DNA of 9,221 nt from Dehalococcoidia bacterium. Its GTDB lineage: Bacteria; Chloroflexota; Dehalococcoidia; GIF9; UBA5629. Numbering within the stretch: the first letter of the stretch is position 1; each line of letters begins with the position of its first letter. The notes under the pieces were generated by a model that saw nothing but the letters and a program-made list of their open reading frames with translations, searched no databases and was not told where the DNA came from. The stretch is from positions 1 to 9,221 of the forward strand of contig JAFGLP010000024.1 of NCBI GenBank assembly GCA_016927965.1. The letters run 5' to 3'. Shown here in pieces: positions 6,831 through 9,221 of the stretch. The position numbers were made by a program, and so were the translations under genes.

Positions 6831-7331
6831 TCATCTAAGATGAAAGACCTGAAATTTTCTTAATTTACCGTCCTTATACCTTGCAATCCTATCATCAATC
6901 TGTTTATCTGTAATCTTGATAGATTTAACCATGCGTACCCATTCGTCTGGGTGTTTTTCAAAATATATTTTTGCCAATTTTACCTTACGTTTAATTATTC
7001 TTTGAGCTATATCATTTATCACTCTATCGAAATTGATAATCCATTCCTCTTCATCTTCTAGACCGTCCAATTCGTAGAATTCAGTTAATCTAAAGCTTTG
7101 TTTTATTGTAAGTTCAAACGGAATTAATAGTTTCCTGCCTTTATGCTTAACAGGAAAGTCTTTGAATACGAGACAACCGTCGGACCATGATTTTAATCTA
7201 CGTTGTTTTTTTTCAGTCATATCTCTATGAAGCCCTTTTTCTAATTGATAATATACTACATCAATACCTACATAGGCTACCAAATCCTCTATTACGATTT
7301 TGTGGGTGCTTCCTTCTTTCCTGATTTTCAA
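6831..7331 (-). CDS. Unrecognised charged protein, 166 residues
   Basis: I do not recognise this family. The protein is highly charged and soluble in appearance, with no signal peptide, no membrane segment and one Cys (53). It begins with a beta-like stretch, HKIVIEDLVAYVGIDVVYYQL (10-30), and has an acidic patch, LEDEEEW (91-97), between basic regions. A Lys/Arg-rich helical C-terminal half (103-166) ends FQVFHLR. The start is uncertain. TTG at 7331 has no clear SD site and the next in-frame ATG is at 7220, which would lose the N-terminal strand. A GTG at 7359 in another frame opens a stretch that would join this one if one A were removed from the AAAA run at 7325-7328, so a frameshifted start is possible. 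The gene is A+T-rich compared with the metabolic genes, which fits acquired DNA. Confidence 0.6.
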   Translation of the reverse strand: MKIRKEGSTHKIVIEDLVAYVGIDVVYYQLEKGLHRDMTEKKQRRLKSWSDGCLVFKDFPVKHKGRKLLIPFELTIKQSFRLTEFYELDGLEDEEEWIINFDRVINDIAQRIIKRKVKLAKIYFEKHPDEWVRMVKSIKITDKQIDDRIARYKDGKLRKFQVFHLR

Positions 7332-7381
7332 GTGACAATTTGTCTTTTCTTTGTGCCACCGTTAGGTATATGAGAAAACGA

Positions 7382-7410
7382 ATCTTAGCAATACAACAAT
7401 TGCTCAGCAA
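7382..7410 (-). promoter_or_regulatory. Sigma-70-like promoter for the 166-aa gene
   Basis: On the minus strand TTGCTG (7410..7405) and TAAGAT (7387..7382) are 17 bp apart. Transcription would start near 7375, about 44 nt before the TTG at 7331 and 16 nt before the GTG at 7359. The -35 box lies inside a 15-bp palindrome. Confidence 0.45.
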
Positions 7411-7412
7411 TT
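7398..7412. repeat. 15-bp palindrome over the -35 box (possible operator)
   Basis: AATTGCT-C-AGCAATT is a perfect inverted repeat with 7-bp arms around one central base. It covers the -35 hexamer of the minus-strand promoter, a position where a repressor dimer would block RNA polymerase. No regulator gene is in view. Confidence 0.4.
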
Positions 7413-7426
7413 TGCGGTTATTTATC

Positions 7427-7445
7427 AGGAAGTCTGTCACTTCCT
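7427..7445. other. Perfect 7-bp stem-loop in the divergent intergenic region
   Basis: AGGAAGT (7427-7433) and ACTTCCT (7439-7445) pair with a 5-nt loop. No T-run follows on either strand, so it is not a clear terminator. It lies upstream of both flanking genes. The region 7446-7540 shows nothing I can name. Confidence 0.3.
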
Positions 7446-7542
7446 CATCGCCAAACCAACGTCAAAAACGTGCCCATTGACCGTGCTCCTGTCTATAAAA
7501 CCGAGGGCGAGTATCAACATTCCATTCCGATGAGTGTAGATG

Positions 7543-7548
7543 TATAAT
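7543..7548 (+). promoter_or_regulatory. -10 box candidate for the membrane protein/nuclease genes
   Basis: A perfect TATAAT is present, but the -35 position (7520-7525, TTCCAT) is poor. Transcription would start near 7555, about 20 nt before the purine-rich GGGAGG at 7575-7580. Confidence 0.4.
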
Positions 7549-7594
7549 TTACCCCAGCATTTGAGCAAAGTTTTGGGAGGCAGTCGTAGTCACC

Positions 7595-8599
7595 TTGAAA
7601 AATATCATAACAGATCGTCTTGCGAATAAATGGCTCATATTAGTCCTCATTCTAGCTAGTATAGTCTGCGCAAGCCTATCCTCTACCGCCAACGTTTCCG
7701 CCCAATTATGTCCTGAACGATGGGAAGCCTCGTTGCTAGGCCTCAGAGATACCTATAAACCAGGTGAGAATATCGATTTCACGGTCAATTATCTAACCCG
7801 TAACCCGTCAGATTGCTCTGCATGCCGACAACAGATAATCATCGGCATGATCAGTTCATCCGGTAAAGTAATATATGTATCCTGTGTCTATGATGGATCA
7901 CCTTTAACTTGTCCAAAGGAAACCTCTAGCACCGGCAAGATCAGTTGGAAAGCCCCCTTTGACGTTGGGTTTTATCAGATTCTTGCAGCAAACGATTATC
8001 AAAACTCCTGTGAGGATGCCAAGGCCAACTTCCGTGTCAAATCATCTAATAGATTACTGCATACAATACAGGTAAGCACATCTAGCTCAGCAGCCAGTTC
8101 TTCAAAACCCACAGGTTCGGATACAACCGGTTCCATACAAAACCCATTCTCTACATTCCAGACATGGCTGAAACAAATTGCAAATCCAACTGGCAGCGGA
8201 AAGGCTACGCCTGCCACCACATCTTCTACTACTTCTGCTAGCCAGACAGCAGGCTTCTCATCGTGGTTCCAACAAAATCAAAAGGCTATCTTATCTGTTC
8301 TTGCTCTAATAATAATCGCTGTGCTCGGTCTTAAATACTTGATAAACCGAAAACGTAGTAAAAGGGACAAGGTAATAACGATCATACTTGGTGCAGTAGC
8401 ATTAGGGTATTTATTAATAATATGGATAATAATCCCAATAATCGATTTTATTAGAGTACATTGGCAAGCTATATTAATTTCGGTTATCGTGCTGCTAACA
8501 CTCCTCATAGTTGCCTGGCAAAAGAAATGGATACGAATTGGCAGCACAGAGATACCATCTCGCCGCTTACCCAGGAAGCACAAGGAGATACACCTTTAG
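7595..8599 (+). CDS. Secreted/membrane protein: Cys-rich ectodomain, Ser/Thr linker, three C-terminal membrane segments
   Basis: The family is not recognised, but the architecture is clear over 334 residues. Residues 1-36 form a signal peptide (basic start, hydrophobic core WLILVLILASIVCASL, likely cleavage after VSA). Residues 37-150 form an exported domain with DTYKPGENIDFTVNY, a typical opening of bacterial Ig-like/macroglobulin-like beta domains, and six Cys (39, 74, 77, 97, 106, 139) that could form disulfides. Residues 160-222 are a Ser/Thr/Pro-rich linker. Membrane segments lie at about 230-250, 259-286 and 290-307, and the tail is basic. The start is TTG at 7595. The GGGAGG at 7575-7580 is 14 bp away, farther than usual, yet no other start keeps the signal peptide. 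The last 73 bp overlap the Mrr gene in another frame, so the two are probably translationally coupled or were once one protein. Confidence 0.75.
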   Translation: MKNIITDRLANKWLILVLILASIVCASLSSTANVSAQLCPERWEASLLGLRDTYKPGENIDFTVNYLTRNPSDCSACRQQIIIGMISSSGKVIYVSCVYDGSPLTCPKETSSTGKISWKAPFDVGFYQILAANDYQNSCEDAKANFRVKSSNRLLHTIQVSTSSSAASSSKPTGSDTTGSIQNPFSTFQTWLKQIANPTGSGKATPATTSSTTSASQTAGFSSWFQQNQKAILSVLALIIIAVLGLKYLINRKRSKRDKVITIILGAVALGYLLIIWIIIPIIDFIRVHWQAILISVIVLLTLLIVAWQKKWIRIGSTEIPSRRLPRKHKEIHL

Positions 8600-8982
8600 A
8601 TCAATTCAAGAAACGTCTTATGGATGGTGGGTGGCGTGAATTCGAGATATATATCAAAGACCTTTTTCAGAAGATGGGTTTCCAGGCTATAGCAACGCAA
8701 CCAACAAAAGACGGTGGAATTGATGTGACAGCCTACAAGTTCGATGAATTGGGAACTAAGATTGACTATATCATTCAATGCAAGCTTTATCAAGATGGCA
8801 ATCGAGTGAGAGAACGAGAACTCCGCGAATTATGGGGCATGATGCAAGAAAAACGAAGCCATGGCATCATGATATGCACTGGAGGATTCACTAGAGATGC
8901 TAAAGAGTTCGCTAAAGAACCACGCTCAATAGCATGTTGGGGCATTGAAGACCTGTTCTCTTATCACCAAAAACATTGGTAA
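8527..8982 (+). CDS. Mrr-type restriction endonuclease domain protein
   Basis: PD-(D/E)xK nuclease of the Mrr_cat type, which in known members cuts modified or foreign DNA. From the ATG at 8527 it has 151 residues. Catalytic features are Glu40 in WREFEIYIKDLF, Asp62 and Asp66 in TKDGGIDV, and the Q-x-K pair Gln84/Lys86 in IIQCKLY. These are followed by the family's ELRELWGMMQ helix and GIMICTGGFTRDAKEFAKE. There is no N-terminal DNA-recognition winged helix as in E. coli Mrr. The frame is open from 8455, so a TTG at 8461 is another start. Neither has a good SD site. The core domain begins around residue 24, right where the upstream membrane protein stops, so it may be the displaced C-terminal part of a membrane-anchored nuclease. 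Confidence 0.85.
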   Translation: MDTNWQHRDTISPLTQEAQGDTPLDQFKKRLMDGGWREFEIYIKDLFQKMGFQAIATQPTKDGGIDVTAYKFDELGTKIDYIIQCKLYQDGNRVRERELRELWGMMQEKRSHGIMICTGGFTRDAKEFAKEPRSIACWGIEDLFSYHQKHW

Positions 8983-8986
8983 TTAC

Positions 8987-9160
8987 TCAGCTGATCTTTT
9001 CAACTCCCTTATATGGGCCAGTAGTGCTCTTTGTTGACATTAATTTTCCGGTACTTCGGTCGTACTTCTGCCATCTACATAGACGGGGATTGTAACATTG
9101 ATACACTCCCTTTACCTTTCCGATTCTGCTGTTAGACCTTTTCCCGACATTACTACCCAT
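8987..9160 (-). CDS. Small basic protein, 57 residues, unknown function
   Basis: The ATG at 9160 is preceded by GGAGGT with GGAGG at 9171..9167, six bases from the start, one of the best SD sites in the window. The product is rich in Lys, Arg, Ser and Gly and has a central KGVYQCYNPRLCRWQKYD segment (18-34) followed by a glycine-containing tail GPYKGVEKIS at the stop. It has two Cys (22 and 28) and no signal or membrane segment. I do not recognise a named family, but the alternation of aromatic and basic residues looks like a small folded nucleic-acid- or protein-binding unit. It converges on the Mrr gene, with only 4 bp between the two stop codons, and could belong to the same accessory island. 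Confidence 0.6.
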   Translation of the reverse strand: MGSNVGKRSNSRIGKVKGVYQCYNPRLCRWQKYDRSTGKLMSTKSTTGPYKGVEKIS

Positions 9161-9182
9161 GCTAAACCTCCATAACCAGTAT

Positions 9183-9202
9183 GCTAACTTGCTAACTTGC
9201 TA
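9183..9202. repeat. Short tandem repeat, 2.5 copies of an 8-mer
   Basis: GCTAACTT is repeated directly at 9183-9190 and 9191-9198, followed by GCTA. It lies about 20 bp upstream of the start of the small protein gene on the minus strand, where promoter elements are expected. Length changes here could alter promoter spacing, but no clear -35/-10 pair was found. Confidence 0.4.
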
Positions 9203-9221
9203 TGGCCTATCATATCAGATC

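Noticed and set aside
7370..7480. 36-codon plus-strand ORF (ATG at 7370) and other short open stretches up to 7546
   Set aside because: No SD site, and they overlap the promoter and palindrome of the minus-strand gene. The product has no recognisable pattern.
8590..8640. prfB-type +1 programmed frameshift into the Mrr gene
   Set aside because: A +1 shift at CTT-TAG enters a frame that stops at TGA within about 14 codons. The Mrr frame lies at -1 relative to the membrane protein.
1..9221. tRNA, rRNA, CRISPR array or riboswitch
   Set aside because: No cloverleaf-like sequence, no rRNA-like conserved blocks and no regularly spaced repeats were seen. Leaders of the main genes are too short for a known large riboswitch.

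Overview
The window comes from an anaerobic bacterium with sigma-70-type promoters. The best phylogenetic hint is metabolic: a tungsten-type aldehyde:ferredoxin oxidoreductase (AOR), an iron alcohol dehydrogenase, an SCP-2 lipid carrier and a thiolase together are typical of syntrophic or sulfate-reducing Firmicutes and Desulfobacterota and of some anaerobic Chloroflexota. The sequence alone does not settle the phylum. No rRNA, tRNA, CRISPR array or intact insertion sequence is visible.

Left part (1-2658, minus strand): an apparent operon starts at a consensus promoter (TTGACA, 17 bp, TATAAT at 2658..2630) and runs through an SCP-2 protein, a group III Fe-dependent alcohol dehydrogenase and AOR, which leaves the window at base 1 while still open. 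All three starts have good Shine-Dalgarno (SD) sites. Inferred role: interconversion of alcohol, aldehyde and acid, with ferredoxin as the AOR electron carrier and perhaps a hydrophobic substrate.

Middle left (2682-4675, plus strand): divergently oriented are a MOSC-domain protein, a ThiF/MoeB/HesA-type E1 adenylyltransferase and a MoaD/ThiS-type ubiquitin-like protein ending in Gly-Gly. Together they look like a sulfur-transfer module for pterin cofactor assembly, placed back to back with a gene for a pterin-cofactor enzyme (AOR).

Middle right (4676-6830): a thiolase on the minus strand sits between two long non-coding stretches. Each stretch carries one copy of a diverged 67-bp direct repeat (about 76% identical). 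Hairpins downstream of the thiolase probably end its transcript.

Right part (6831-9221): this looks like an accessory region with lower G+C. It holds an unrecognised 166-aa protein (minus), a secreted/membrane protein with a Cys-rich ectodomain and three C-terminal membrane segments (plus), a Mrr-type restriction endonuclease domain overlapping the end of that gene in another frame (plus), and a 57-aa basic small protein converging on it (minus). The membrane-protein/Mrr pair is the most unusual feature and may be a split or frameshifted membrane-anchored nuclease.
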